A stretch of 64,000 bases of DNA from Candidatus Gastranaerophilales bacterium (GCA_944323725.1 CALUTP010000038.1:1-64000); one strand, 5' to 3'. Counted from the stretch's first letter, positions 8,912 through 18,497 are shown. The notes: a model not told the origin generated them from the letters alone. A program made the numbers and translations.

Positions 8912-10387
8912 ATGTATAATAAAAAGATGCAGTATATTATTAGAACTTGTTCAAGCGAAAATGTTCAGGAATTACAAAATTTGTTGAATGAAATGTCAAT
9001 GAATGGCTGGGAATTATATAGCATGAACGAAGTGGAAGCTGATGAAGGTTTTAATTATAACTGTATTTTTATGTCAGAAATTAAAAATGATGAAGCTGGC
9101 GAAAATTCTGATATTATAAATATTTCAAGTTTCAAAAGCCAAATGGAGAAAATTTTATCACCGGAATTTTCGCCATATGAAAATTGTATTGAAATTCAGT
9201 CAAAAATAAAAAATCAACAACAAAAAATTTCAAAAATTAAAAAAGAGTTAGAAGGAGAAGCCCCAGCTTCTGTTGGTAGAAAAAAACTTAATGATAAAAT
9301 TTCAGCAGGTCTAAAAGAGTTAGATGAATTGAGAGCTAAATTATCAAAAGCGACTTCGCCTGATGTGATGTATTCAAGACTGCATGAAGAAAAGCTTTCG
9401 ATAAACTTGAGTGAGGAACTTCTTGGGTATGTGGATACTGATTGTGAAATCCCAGAGGAAGCTCTTGTTGCAGCTACTGTAAAATCAAGATTAAAGCTTA
9501 CTGATGAGTTAGGATATGTAATTCCAAAAATTATATTTAAAGATGATTCTAACCTTAATCCTTATGAGTTTAGTATAAAAATAAGAGGGCTAGAAGTCGT
9601 AAGAGCTTGTGTATATCCAAATTGTACAATGTTTTTTAAATCGGAATTGCATTTAGACAAAAAAATTAAAAATTCAATATACGACGAAGATGTAGTAACA
9701 GGTAAAGAAATCGTCTGGATAGAAAATTCTCAAACAAAAGATTTCTGGGAAAAAGGTATGACTGGTGCTGAGTACATAGCAAGAGTCTTGGAAGCAGTAT
9801 CAGTAAAGCATGTGGACGATTTACTAGATTATGCTGATGTTGACAAATATATTGATGTTGTAAGTGAAAATAATGATTTTCTTGTTCAGAATGTTATTCC
9901 AGATTTTATTTCAATGTCTGATTTGAGATTTATTTTGACAAGTCTGATAAGAGAAAAAGTTTCAGTGAAAGATATAACATATATTTTTGAAAAAATTAAT
10001 GATTATGCTGAAGATTGTCCAAAATCAGAATTATTGAAAAAGATAAGACTTGCTCTAGGGCGTCAAATATGCAGGAAATATGTAAATTCAGATGGTTCAA
10101 TAAGTGTGTTTGAATTATCTGAAAAAACACTTGAAGCTTTTGTTCCTAGTTTTGAAGAGGATGAGGATTTTATAATCAAGATTGATGGTGATTTTGCAGA
10201 AAAACTTGCGCAAAAAATTGCTAAAAAGGCAAAACAATTTGACATAGAAAGTCCTAATCTTTTAGTTCCAATGGAATATAGGCATTTGTTTTTTACCCTT
10301 TTATCTAATTATATGAATGACATAACAGTTTTAACACGAGAAGAAATAGGATGTCATTATCCTGTAGATGTAATATCAAATATTTAG
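8912..10387 (+). CDS. Conserved-looking protein of unknown function with central coiled coil
   Basis: 491 aa, starting 4 nt after the udp stop with AAGG upstream, so very likely cotranscribed. The first 50 residues (MQYIIRTCSS, then EMSMNGWELYSMNEVE) resemble the small DUF4177-like fold in which N-G-W-E-L is typical. A strongly charged coiled coil spans about 85-145. The remaining 340 residues look globular and soluble, with a CVYPNC pair near 231 and acidic helices at the C-terminus. No signal peptide or membrane segment. I do not recognise the main domain and assign no function. Confidence 0.8.
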   Translation: MYNKKMQYIIRTCSSENVQELQNLLNEMSMNGWELYSMNEVEADEGFNYNCIFMSEIKNDEAGENSDIINISSFKSQMEKILSPEFSPYENCIEIQSKIKNQQQKISKIKKELEGEAPASVGRKKLNDKISAGLKELDELRAKLSKATSPDVMYSRLHEEKLSINLSEELLGYVDTDCEIPEEALVAATVKSRLKLTDELGYVIPKIIFKDDSNLNPYEFSIKIRGLEVVRACVYPNCTMFFKSELHLDKKIKNSIYDEDVVTGKEIVWIENSQTKDFWEKGMTGAEYIARVLEAVSVKHVDDLLDYADVDKYIDVVSENNDFLVQNVIPDFISMSDLRFILTSLIREKVSVKDITYIFEKINDYAEDCPKSELLKKIRLALGRQICRKYVNSDGSISVFELSEKTLEAFVPSFEEDEDFIIKIDGDFAEKLAQKIAKKAKQFDIESPNLLVPMEYRHLFFTLLSNYMNDITVLTREEIGCHYPVDVISNI

Positions 10388-10420
10388 CAAAAAAAATTAT
10401 TTAGGAGTTTTAAAAAAGAC

Positions 10421-12418
10421 ATGCATATAATGAAACTAAGTGGCATGAATTATGTCCCATCATTTAACAGACGTTTGCGAAATGATGAAAAAAAAGAATA
10501 TCGTGTAGATACTATCCAGCAAGCCTATAATTATTTAGGAATAAAAGATGTAGCTATGATAATGCATGGATCTTGTTATCCTGCGGATACTTTTGATTTA
10601 GGGATAGGCTCTCCTGCTGGTAATAGTGCTTCAAAAATGGCAGAATTCGAAGTCTTGCATGGATTTACTTCAGGTCAGCAAGGTCCGCTTGGAATGATTT
10701 CTCATGAAAATTATTCTCCATATTCAAGTTCAATATTTGCTAAAAATCAAATGTTTATTGATGTAGAAAAACTTACTCAAGATGGATATGCAAATATTTT
10801 GGATAAAAAAACTATTAAAAAATATACGCTTCCGGAAAATAAATTAGGTGAAAATTATACTTATACCCAATTTGATAAAGCATTTAATAATTATGATAAA
10901 GTAATAGATATTGCATATAATAATTTTAAAAGTAAGTTAAAAAATAATGATTCTAAAGCTATTGAATTAAATAAAGAATTTAAAGGTTTCAAATCTGCCA
11001 ATAGTCCGCATTTGATAAAAGAAGGTGTATATCAAGTTTTAAAAAAACAGTATAAAACTGGAGATTTTAACACTTGGGATGGTATAGATAAAGACTTATT
11101 CGGATTAATAGAAAAAAAAGATCCAAATGCAATAGCAAGATATAAGGAAATTATCAATAAGTCAGGAAAACAAGTAGATGAATACTGTTTTGCACAATTT
11201 CTGGTCGATAAGCAGATCAAAGAAAATAAAGAATTTAGAAAACAACTAGGTACAAATCTTAATTATGCTCCAAAAGAAATTAAAAAGAATGGTCTTGTAT
11301 ATATAAATGATTTCCTAGTTGGTGGTTCAAAAATGGATGAGTATACTAATCCTGGAGTATTCTCTAAAAACTGGCGTATGGGATGTCCTAGTGGAGGTAC
11401 TTATGGTGTTCAAATGTGGGATGCTCCAGTTGCTGATCCTGAAAAATTATTCAATTCCGATGGTTCATTAGGCCCTTCTGGAAAATTTCTTCAAAGAAAA
11501 ATTAATTCAATGCTAGATTCTTGTGAAAATGTTAGAGTGGATCATGCAATAGGGCTTTATGATCCGTACTTGTATGATAAATCATCAATAGTTTTTGATA
11601 ATGGTAATTTTAGAGCAGATTTGTTAAAAGCTGGAAGAATTTCTGATTTAGGAATAGATCCTAATGGTAATTATAAAAAGATTGTAGAGAAGATTGTAAT
11701 TCCAGCAATGAGAAATCATGGTCTAAAACCAGATGATGCGGTATGGGAAGACTTAGGCTGGAAAACTGACATATTTAATGATATACATTATAATAAGTTG
11801 AGATTACCTGGAATTACCCAGCTTGAATGGGATAAAGCTGAAGGCAGTCCTCGTAAAAATTGGGCTCTGATAGGTTCACATGATAGTGTTCCAGCATTAA
11901 TGCTGTTAAAGGAAAATTTTGATAGTTTTAATAATGAAAAATCACCTTGGAATCCTCTATATTTAGCTGGTTTCTTGCACTGGGATCCAGCTAGAGCCGA
12001 AGAAAGAGATGCTTTTTGTAAAAAAGTTGCTTCCAATCCAATTGATAGAGTAAAAGCTAGATTTGCAGAATTATTTATGAATTCAGAAAAAATACAAATT
12101 GCTTTCCCTGATTTTTTTGGAATTGATGCTGTATATAATTATGGCGGTAAGGAAGCTAAGACTAATTGGAAACTTAGAATGACAAAGGATTGGGAAGATG
12201 AATATTATAAAAATCTTTCAAGTGACAATCCTACAGCCTTAAATCTTCCAGAAGTATTATCTATTGCAGTAAAAGCGCAAATGGATAGAGAATATATTCA
12301 ATATAAAAATAGCGGTCATAATGATGCAGAAGAATATAAACAGAATTTGAAAGAAAAAATGCAGCCTTTGCTTGATAGATTAAATAAGTTTACTCAAATT
12401 CTAAAGGAAAAAGAATAA
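10421..12418 (+). CDS. malQ: 4-alpha-glucanotransferase, divergent GH77
   Basis: 665 aa. GH77 enzymes transfer alpha-1,4-glucan segments in maltodextrin and glycogen metabolism. Visible markers: GPLGMISHENYSPYSS (the usual P-x-G ... SPY-S-S motif) near residue 87, the nucleophile motif RVDHAIGL with Asp374, the acid/base motif WEDLGW with Glu443 (AEDLG in most homologues), and GSHDSVPAL with Asp488 as third carboxylate. All three catalytic acids are thus in place. The N-terminal half is divergent, and a lysine-rich insertion near 145-270 is unusual. The ribosome site GGAG is rather far from ATG 10421; ATG 10430 is possible. A strong terminator follows. It may work with the GH13-like protein at 43280. 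Confidence 0.85.
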   Translation: MHIMKLSGMNYVPSFNRRLRNDEKKEYRVDTIQQAYNYLGIKDVAMIMHGSCYPADTFDLGIGSPAGNSASKMAEFEVLHGFTSGQQGPLGMISHENYSPYSSSIFAKNQMFIDVEKLTQDGYANILDKKTIKKYTLPENKLGENYTYTQFDKAFNNYDKVIDIAYNNFKSKLKNNDSKAIELNKEFKGFKSANSPHLIKEGVYQVLKKQYKTGDFNTWDGIDKDLFGLIEKKDPNAIARYKEIINKSGKQVDEYCFAQFLVDKQIKENKEFRKQLGTNLNYAPKEIKKNGLVYINDFLVGGSKMDEYTNPGVFSKNWRMGCPSGGTYGVQMWDAPVADPEKLFNSDGSLGPSGKFLQRKINSMLDSCENVRVDHAIGLYDPYLYDKSSIVFDNGNFRADLLKAGRISDLGIDPNGNYKKIVEKIVIPAMRNHGLKPDDAVWEDLGWKTDIFNDIHYNKLRLPGITQLEWDKAEGSPRKNWALIGSHDSVPALMLLKENFDSFNNEKSPWNPLYLAGFLHWDPARAEERDAFCKKVASNPIDRVKARFAELFMNSEKIQIAFPDFFGIDAVYNYGGKEAKTNWKLRMTKDWEDEYYKNLSSDNPTALNLPEVLSIAVKAQMDREYIQYKNSGHNDAEEYKQNLKEKMQPLLDRLNKFTQILKEKE

Positions 12419-12420
12419 TA

Positions 12421-12453
12421 AAAAAAAGACCGTTTTTAATCGGTCTTTTTTTA
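12421..12453 (+). terminator. Rho-independent terminator after malQ
   Basis: Stem AAAGACCG / CGGTCTTT with an 8-nt loop and a run of T. A-rich on the other side, so it can also serve the convergent gene at 12472. Confidence 0.9.
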
Positions 12454-12471
12454 TTGATTTTAATAATGATT

Positions 12472-13290
12472 TTAATTTTCTTTTGCAATACCAGTTTGGA
12501 AACCTGGAACGCATAAAAATGCAGGAACTGTTCTAGTGATTGCAGTTGATAGAACTGATTTATCAGCCATAAGTGTTACTGCCATGCTTAGGTCATCTAC
12601 ATGTGGTGCAAAATCCGTTCCTTTAATTTTTCTATCAACTTTTTTATGATAAACTTTTTCATTTATAAAGTTTGAAACTTTGTTTCCTGCAATAATTCCA
12701 ATTCCTAGTGCTGCAAGAGTAAGCCCTGCAGAAGGTATTATTTTAAGGAATTTATTAATAAATTTTGCAGTTTTTAATTTGTTTTTTGTAAGGTTATTAG
12801 TATTTATCTGAGGTACTTTGCTTAAAATCGGTTTTTTGTATTTATCATATAATCTAGAAACTCCGCCAACGCAAGCAACAGGTACTAAAACATTTCCTAG
12901 CATTTGATTGACAGCTTCTCTAAATTTTGCTTTTCTGTTATGTTTTTTGTCAAATGCTATTCCGCCAGCAAGCCCACCAACAACGGATCCTCCTGCGAGT
13001 GTTAAAATTTCTTTTTCTTCAAGTTCAAGTAGCTTACGGTGTGGTTTCTTTTTATTGTATATTTTAAAAATTGCCCAATCTTTCATAGGAGTTTGAGCAA
13101 TTTTAGACGGGTTTATAGAGAATCCCTGTTTTTTAGCAATAAAACCTAACGCAGTTCCAACTCCTGCCATAGTTGTTCCTAGAACTTGAGATTTTAGCTT
13201 ATTATCAACATGCTCTCTATATGTTTTATTATTGTGTCCAAAATTTGTTTGTTTTGTATTGTTAATATTGTATATAGCTTGGATTGTCAT
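12472..13290 (-). CDS. Glycine-zipper membrane-associated protein with N-terminal F-x-[GA]-type signature
   Basis: 272 aa on the minus strand with AAGG before the ATG. Near the N-terminus is TKQTNFGHNN, a variant of the F-x-[GA] tag seen in several other proteins of this window. Several short hydrophobic glycine-rich helices follow: TMAGVGTALGFIA near 40-52, GGSVVGGLAGGIAF near 100-113, LVPVACVGGVSRLY, and AGLTLAALGIGIIAGN near 195. They are separated by Lys-rich stretches. No cleavable signal peptide. This looks like a small-helix membrane-perturbing or membrane-associated protein, but the family is not recognised. It converges on malQ. Confidence 0.75.
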   Translation of the reverse strand: MTIQAIYNINNTKQTNFGHNNKTYREHVDNKLKSQVLGTTMAGVGTALGFIAKKQGFSINPSKIAQTPMKDWAIFKIYNKKKPHRKLLELEEKEILTLAGGSVVGGLAGGIAFDKKHNRKAKFREAVNQMLGNVLVPVACVGGVSRLYDKYKKPILSKVPQINTNNLTKNKLKTAKFINKFLKIIPSAGLTLAALGIGIIAGNKVSNFINEKVYHKKVDRKIKGTDFAPHVDDLSMAVTLMADKSVLSTAITRTVPAFLCVPGFQTGIAKEN

Positions 13291-13445
13291 ATCTTTGACC
13301 TTTCACACACACTATATCAAAAACAGTGAATAAAAAACATTGTTATCTGGGATAAAACTTTTAACATTTCTTAACTACACTGTTACAAAATATTAAAAAC
13401 TAAACAAGCAAAAGCAAAAAAAAATATTCAGCGTTATTAGATTAT

Positions 13446-13457
13446 TTGTTCGAACAA
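13446..13457. promoter_or_regulatory. Perfect 12-bp palindrome upstream of the 13477 gene
   Basis: TTGTTCGAACAA, 20 bp before the ATG, in the 186-bp region between two divergent F-x-G genes. It could be a repressor site. It does not match the spacing of known LexA boxes, and nothing else supports a role. Confidence 0.3.
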
Positions 13458-13476
13458 TTTTAAATGAAGAAATTAT

Positions 13477-15057
13477 ATGCCGATAAATAATATAACAGTA
13501 AAACCAAATCAGACAGTAAAAGATTTTAGTTATGGAAGACGTTTTGTAAAAGGGATAGCCAGCCGTTCTATAGCTCCGCTTATACTTTTAGAAGCTTTTG
13601 TAGAGGCAGGCAGGACATATCAAGCTTATCAGCGCGGCGGGTTTGATGAAGCAAGAGAACGTATTACAGAAGAAATCATAGGTGCTGCATTCTGGTTCAG
13701 TGGTGTTGCTAGTTTTAATAAATTGATAGACAAGTTTATTGGTAAAAAGCTATATAAACTCCCAGAAACTGATTTTGATGGTGCAGGAGATACTTTACGT
13801 GATCCTATTAAAAACTATTTGAAGAAATATGCAGATAAGTTTAAAGACCCTAAAAAAGCAGAAAGCATGATTGCTAAATTTAAATTTGGCAAAGCAATTT
13901 CAAGTATTATTTTAGCGAACTGTCTAGTAGGTTTTGCTGTTCCAAAACTAAATCAAGCAATTACAAAACAATTAAGAAAACATAGGAAAAATCAACCGGA
14001 AGAAAGTACTCAAAAATCAATCAATATGAATACGCAGCGGCAGAATCTTAATGATTTCTTAAACGGTATGCGGAAAGATAAAAATGTATCTTTTGGAATG
14101 TCTCCTCAATTACTTTTAAGTTTAGCGAATAGTTTTGAAAATACACCTAAGTATCAGTTGTTGTCGACAGATGTGGGTATAGCTGGAGGCCGGGCAATTT
14201 GCGCAAGAAATAATCATGAAAGAACAGAAGTCTTATTTAGAGATATAGCATCAAGTTTCTTCTATATGTTTAATATGCCTATTGTAGCCGCATTATTAAA
14301 TAAAATCCAAGATGGTAAATCCACAAGACTTGATCCAGTAGCAGCAAAACAAGTATCTGATCATTTAGAAGCAGTTCTCGATGCTCATAATGGCAGTATG
14401 AAAGCTGATGCATTCAAAGATTTTGTTCTAGGTAAACCTGAGAATAAATATATGATTAGTCCGGATTTAGCAAAGGATTTATCAAAAAATAATAATGTAA
14501 TAAATCTTGATGACTTTATAAATCATTTGAAAAAAATAGTTCCAGAAAATGAATTTGCAGATTATGAAAAAGTTGCAAGAAAAATGTCAGAATTACAGCC
14601 TAAAGTAACCGGTACAAGTGTATTATCAAAAGCTCAAATTGAAGATATTTTCAAAGGCGGTGCTGTAAATATGCCAGAATTTTTGAAAAATGTTTATAGA
14701 TGTTCAACTCAAGATGAAAACTTATTTACAGGGAAAGTTCATGCTCCAGCATTTGATAATGAATTGAAATTTATCTCAAGAGATACATTCACCCGCAAGC
14801 AGGCAGAAATTGCGGATTATGTAAATATAATACTTAAAAAAGCTAAAAATGGTGAAGTTACAAAAGATTTACTTAAAAAAGTATGTCGAGAAAACTTTAT
14901 TAAAAATAGCTTTAACTGGGGAATTGGTTTTGCAATATCTGCAGCATTCCTTTCAACATTTATTCCAAAGATACAATACTTTATAACAACAAAAGTTACT
15001 GGAAAAAATACTTTCCCAGGTACAGAAGATTATTCAAATGAAAAGAAAAGTAAATAA
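13477..15057 (+). CDS. Unknown protein of the F-x-G group with hydrophobic segments
   Basis: 526 aa. It opens MPINNITVKPNQ and reaches DFSYGRRF near residue 18, a relaxed version of the F-x-G tag; a second copy, NVSFGMSPQ, occurs near 207. Hydrophobic stretches lie near 32-45 (APLILLEAFVEAG), 65-76, 148-160, 263-278 and at the C-terminus (GIGFAISAAFLSTFIP near 488). Between them are Lys/Asp-rich soluble parts. The repeated tag may mark two fused units. It is divergent from the 12472 gene of similar style. No enzymatic motif and no recognised family; membrane association is inferred from hydrophobicity. Confidence 0.78.
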   Translation: MPINNITVKPNQTVKDFSYGRRFVKGIASRSIAPLILLEAFVEAGRTYQAYQRGGFDEARERITEEIIGAAFWFSGVASFNKLIDKFIGKKLYKLPETDFDGAGDTLRDPIKNYLKKYADKFKDPKKAESMIAKFKFGKAISSIILANCLVGFAVPKLNQAITKQLRKHRKNQPEESTQKSINMNTQRQNLNDFLNGMRKDKNVSFGMSPQLLLSLANSFENTPKYQLLSTDVGIAGGRAICARNNHERTEVLFRDIASSFFYMFNMPIVAALLNKIQDGKSTRLDPVAAKQVSDHLEAVLDAHNGSMKADAFKDFVLGKPENKYMISPDLAKDLSKNNNVINLDDFINHLKKIVPENEFADYEKVARKMSELQPKVTGTSVLSKAQIEDIFKGGAVNMPEFLKNVYRCSTQDENLFTGKVHAPAFDNELKFISRDTFTRKQAEIADYVNIILKKAKNGEVTKDLLKKVCRENFIKNSFNWGIGFAISAAFLSTFIPKIQYFITTKVTGKNTFPGTEDYSNEKKSK

Positions 15058-15133
15058 TATAATTTCTTTGAAAAAGAATAATTGCTTGTAAAAAAAATCT
15101 GCCTGTGAGATAATTCTATTGGAAAGGCAATAC

Positions 15134-15757
15134 ATGTCAAACGTTTTAGTTTATACATTAGACGGAAAAATATATATTAATTTAACCAACCGCTGTACAA
15201 ATGAGTGTATTTTTTGCCTGAGAAAAGATAAGGACGATGTGTGCGGTCAGGCTCTTTGGTTAGATGATGAAAATTCCAAAGCTTCTGATGTAATAGAACA
15301 ATTTGAAAAAATCTATAAAGAGACCCAGTCCAAAGAAGTTATATTTTGCGGTTATGGGGAGCCTATGCTGAAATTTGAAGTGCTGAAAGAAGTCGCAAAA
15401 TATATAAAAAATACTTACCCTGAAATAAAAATTCGTATAAATACAAACGGGCACGCTAATTTTGTGTACAAAAGGAATCTTGTGCCTGAGTTGAAAGGGC
15501 TTATTGATGAATTTTCAGTGAGTTTAAATGCTCCTGATGAAAAAGAATATAATGAGCTGTCACAGCCAAAATTTGAAGGGGCTTATGATGAAGTGAAAAA
15601 ATTTATCAAGGCTTGTTCCGATGAAAAAATTTCCGTTATCGCAAGTGTTGTAGAAGGTTATAAAGGAAGACATCTTGACCTAATGACTTGTAAAAAAATT
15701 GCATCAGATCTAGGTGCAAAATTTAGAGTGAGAGAGTGGATTGTGAATGGTTACTAA
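15134..15757 (+). CDS. Radical SAM protein, TatD-associated type
   Basis: 207 aa from ATG 15134, which has GGAAAGG upstream; the longer reading frame from TTG 15119 would place that ribosome site inside the gene. The CTNECIFC motif (C-x3-C-x2-C) near residue 21 binds the 4Fe-4S cluster that cleaves S-adenosylmethionine. GYGEPML near 77 is the G-G-E-P-type SAM motif, and INTNGHAN near 105 is the next conserved strand. The short length and the YTLDGKIYINLTNRCTN opening match the family often found beside TatD nucleases; no tatD is seen here. Its substrate is unknown. An F-x-G protein follows within 25 nt. Confidence 0.85.
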   Translation: MSNVLVYTLDGKIYINLTNRCTNECIFCLRKDKDDVCGQALWLDDENSKASDVIEQFEKIYKETQSKEVIFCGYGEPMLKFEVLKEVAKYIKNTYPEIKIRINTNGHANFVYKRNLVPELKGLIDEFSVSLNAPDEKEYNELSQPKFEGAYDEVKKFIKACSDEKISVIASVVEGYKGRHLDLMTCKKIASDLGAKFRVREWIVNGY

Positions 15758-15780
15758 ATAAAATAATGAAAGGAAAGATT

Positions 15781-16224
15781 ATGCAAGTACAAAACATCTC
15801 AAATCCACAGACTAAACTTCAAAGTTTCCAAGGGAAAATTGATATTATACCTGGAGATTTAAGTTATCAAGCAGCAAAAAATGTTCGTAAAGCTTATAGT
15901 GCTATGTCAGAGGTTATAAAAGAAAAACCGTATAATTTATTAATTCGTCAAAATCACAAAAGAAATTCAATTGATATAATTGCACAAGATAGTAAGACTT
16001 TTGGTAAGAAAAATCCGCCAATCTCAGTTTCATCAATTGGACTTGGAAATAACGACTTAAGTAATAATGATGAAGCAATTGTAGATTTTTATTCATCTGT
16101 AGCAGAATATGTTGCATCAGAATACGAAGCAAAAAATCCTACAAATTTAACATTTATTGATAAAACCAAAAATTTACTAATTAAATTTGGTAAAAAATTT
16201 ATGACAGCAATCCAAGATGAGTAA
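15781..16224 (+). CDS. Small soluble protein of the F-x-G group
   Basis: 147 aa from ATG 15781, preceded by GAAAGGAAAG. The longer frame from 15736 overlaps the radical SAM stop and lacks a ribosome site. MQVQNISNP leads to LQSFQGKIDI near residue 15, one of the best matches to the F-x-G tag. The remainder is hydrophilic without membrane helices, with a second F-x-K-like spot (TFGKKN) near 79 and a Lys-rich C-terminus. It is tightly coupled to the upstream radical SAM gene and lies 33 nt before the acetate-CoA ligase. Function unknown; whether it is a radical SAM substrate cannot be said. Confidence 0.72.
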   Translation: MQVQNISNPQTKLQSFQGKIDIIPGDLSYQAAKNVRKAYSAMSEVIKEKPYNLLIRQNHKRNSIDIIAQDSKTFGKKNPPISVSSIGLGNNDLSNNDEAIVDFYSSVAEYVASEYEAKNPTNLTFIDKTKNLLIKFGKKFMTAIQDE

Positions 16225-16256
16225 TTCATAAATAAGAAGAAAAGAAAGGACGCGAA

Positions 16257-18428
16257 ATGAATCTTTTAGACAAAATTATGAAACCGAAATCAATTGCAGT
16301 TATCGGTGCATCTACAAAAGAACATACAATCGGTTCTGATATTATGAAACGATTGCAGGAATACAATTTCAACGGGAAAATTTATCCTGTAAATCCAAAA
16401 GGTGGGATTATTGAAGGCTTACAAGCATATACTTCAATATTAGAAGTACCAGGTGAAGTGGATTTGGCTATTATTGTAGTTAATTCAAAATTTGTACTTT
16501 CTACAATAGATCAATGTAATGAAAAAGGTATTAAAGGCCTATGTATTATTACTGCTGGATTTAAAGAGACAGGTAAAGAGGGTGCTGAACTCGAAAAACA
16601 ATTAGTTGAAAAATTAAAAGAATATGGTATGAGATGTGTAGGCCCTAACTGTTTAGGTGTTGTAAATACTCACCCTGAAATCAGAATGGACGGATGTTTT
16701 GCTGAATCTCTACCAGAACGTGGTAATATTGGTTTTGTATCTCAATCCGGCGCTTTAGGTGGAGGTATTTTAAATATCTTAAAAGACCTTAACCTTGGTT
16801 TTGCTCAATTTATTTCAATTGGTAATCAAGCTGATGTAAATGCAGAAACAGCTCTTGAATATTGGGAAAATGATTCTGATGTAGAACAAATTCTATTATA
16901 TATGGAATCAATTCAAAATCCTGCTAACTTTAGAAGACTAGCATCTAGAATTACAAAGAAAAAACCTATCTTGGCCTTAAAAGCTGGTCGTTCAGCAGCA
17001 GGAGCTTCAGCCGCATCATCTCACACTGGTTCTTTAGCTGGTGCTGATAAAGCTGCAGCAGCTTTGTTGAAACAATCAGGTGTAATTAGAGAATTTTCTT
17101 TGAAGAATTTATTTTCTACAGCAAAAGTTTTTGCGAACTGCCCTATTCCTAAAGGTGATAGAGTAGCTATTATAACAAACTCAGGTGGACCTGGTATTAT
17201 GGCTACTGATGCTGTATGTGAATATGGTATGCAGATGGCTAAAATTTCAGATGAGACAAAAGAAAAATTAAGAAGTTTCTTACCATCTGCAGCATCTGTT
17301 AAAAACCCTATTGATATGATTGCGTCAGCTCCAATTGAACATTATAAACAAACTCTAGAAACAGTGATTGCAGATGAAAATGTTGATATGATTATCACAA
17401 TTTATCTTCCATTCTTAGGCTTAAAAGATATAGATGTAGCTAAAGCCTTAATGGAAATTAAAGCTAAAAATCCGCAAAAACCTGTTATCGGTGTATTTAT
17501 GACTAAGAGCGAATTCTTTACAAAGATTTCTGAAATGGATGTAAATATGCCATTCTTTATGTATGCAGAAGAAGCTGCTGACGGTTTGAACAGATTAAAT
17601 CAACAAAGACTTTGGATGGAAAGACCGGAAGGTAAAATTCCATGCTACGATGTAGACAGAGCTAAAGTTGAAAGTATTATTAAAAAATCATTATCAGAAG
17701 GCAGAGCTCAGCTTACTACATTAGAATCAATTGATGTATTGCAGGCTTACGGAATCAGAGCTTGTAAATACGGATTAGCAACTAACGAAGAAGAAGTTGT
17801 TGAACTTGGTAACTCAATTGGATACCCTGTTGTAATGAAAATGACTTCAAAAACTACTTCTCACAAAACAGATGTAGGCGGTGTAGTTGTTAACATCAAA
17901 TCAGAAGAACAATTAAGAAAAGAATACAAAGGATTACTTGAAAGACTTGAAGCAAAAGGATTGTTGGATGGTCTTGAAGGTGTAATTATTCAAGAAATGG
18001 TAAAAGGCAACCGTGAAATGGTTTGCGGTATCGCAACCGATCCTCAATACGGACCTATGATGATGTTCGGTTTGGGTGGTGTGTTCGTTGAAGTTATGAA
18101 AGACGTAACTTTCAGAATTGCTCCGTTAACCGATGTTGATGCTGAAGAAATGATTAAATCAGTTAAAGCATACAAATTGTTAGAGGGTGCAAGAGGTACA
18201 AAACCTGCTCAGATAGATCAAATACAAGAAACTTTATTGAGATTATCTCAATTGGTAAGTGATTTCAAATTCATTGACGAACTTGATATTAACCCGTTGT
18301 TAATTTCTGAAGCTACTGGTGAAGGTATTGCAGTTGATGGCCGTATTAAGGTAAGAATTGAAGAGGCAAAAGAAGCTCTTGGTTGTTCTTGTGGATGCGG
18401 TTCTGTTGCTTGTTCTTGTAGCAAATAG
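16257..18428 (+). CDS. acdA: Acetate-CoA ligase (ADP-forming), fused alpha-beta type
   Basis: 723 aa, the length of single-chain ADP-forming acyl-CoA synthetases. Order of domains: CoA-binding Rossmann domain (AVIGASTKEHTIGSDIM near residue 14; GPNCLGVVN near 133), ligase-CoA domain with SSHTGSLAG carrying the phosphorylated His256, then an ATP-grasp domain (VVMKMTSKTTSHKTDVGG near 525; EVMKDVTFRIAPL near 615; DELDINPLL near 675). It makes ATP from acetyl-CoA while releasing acetate, an energy-yielding last step in fermentation. The end is unusual: the last 15 residues contain six Cys (CSCGCG ... CSCSK), a possible metal or cluster ligand. GAAAGGACGC precedes the ATG. A strong terminator follows. 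Confidence 0.93.
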   Translation: MNLLDKIMKPKSIAVIGASTKEHTIGSDIMKRLQEYNFNGKIYPVNPKGGIIEGLQAYTSILEVPGEVDLAIIVVNSKFVLSTIDQCNEKGIKGLCIITAGFKETGKEGAELEKQLVEKLKEYGMRCVGPNCLGVVNTHPEIRMDGCFAESLPERGNIGFVSQSGALGGGILNILKDLNLGFAQFISIGNQADVNAETALEYWENDSDVEQILLYMESIQNPANFRRLASRITKKKPILALKAGRSAAGASAASSHTGSLAGADKAAAALLKQSGVIREFSLKNLFSTAKVFANCPIPKGDRVAIITNSGGPGIMATDAVCEYGMQMAKISDETKEKLRSFLPSAASVKNPIDMIASAPIEHYKQTLETVIADENVDMIITIYLPFLGLKDIDVAKALMEIKAKNPQKPVIGVFMTKSEFFTKISEMDVNMPFFMYAEEAADGLNRLNQQRLWMERPEGKIPCYDVDRAKVESIIKKSLSEGRAQLTTLESIDVLQAYGIRACKYGLATNEEEVVELGNSIGYPVVMKMTSKTTSHKTDVGGVVVNIKSEEQLRKEYKGLLERLEAKGLLDGLEGVIIQEMVKGNREMVCGIATDPQYGPMMMFGLGGVFVEVMKDVTFRIAPLTDVDAEEMIKSVKAYKLLEGARGTKPAQIDQIQETLLRLSQLVSDFKFIDELDINPLLISEATGEGIAVDGRIKVRIEEAKEALGCSCGCGSVACSCSK

Positions 18429-18437
18429 TTCATAAAT

Positions 18438-18471
18438 AAAAAAGACCGGTTATATAAACCGGTCTTTTTTT
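18438..18471 (+). terminator. Rho-independent terminator after the acetate-CoA ligase
   Basis: Stem AAAAAGACCGGTT / AACCGGTCTTTTT with a TATA loop, followed by T residues. Confidence 0.93.
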
Positions 18472-18497
18472 ACTTTAGTTTCATAGGAGGATTAGGA

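Noticed and set aside
10421-10520. F-x-G tag in MalQ (VPSFNRR)
   Set aside because: Phe is present but followed by N-R and not x-[GA]; left out of the tag group.
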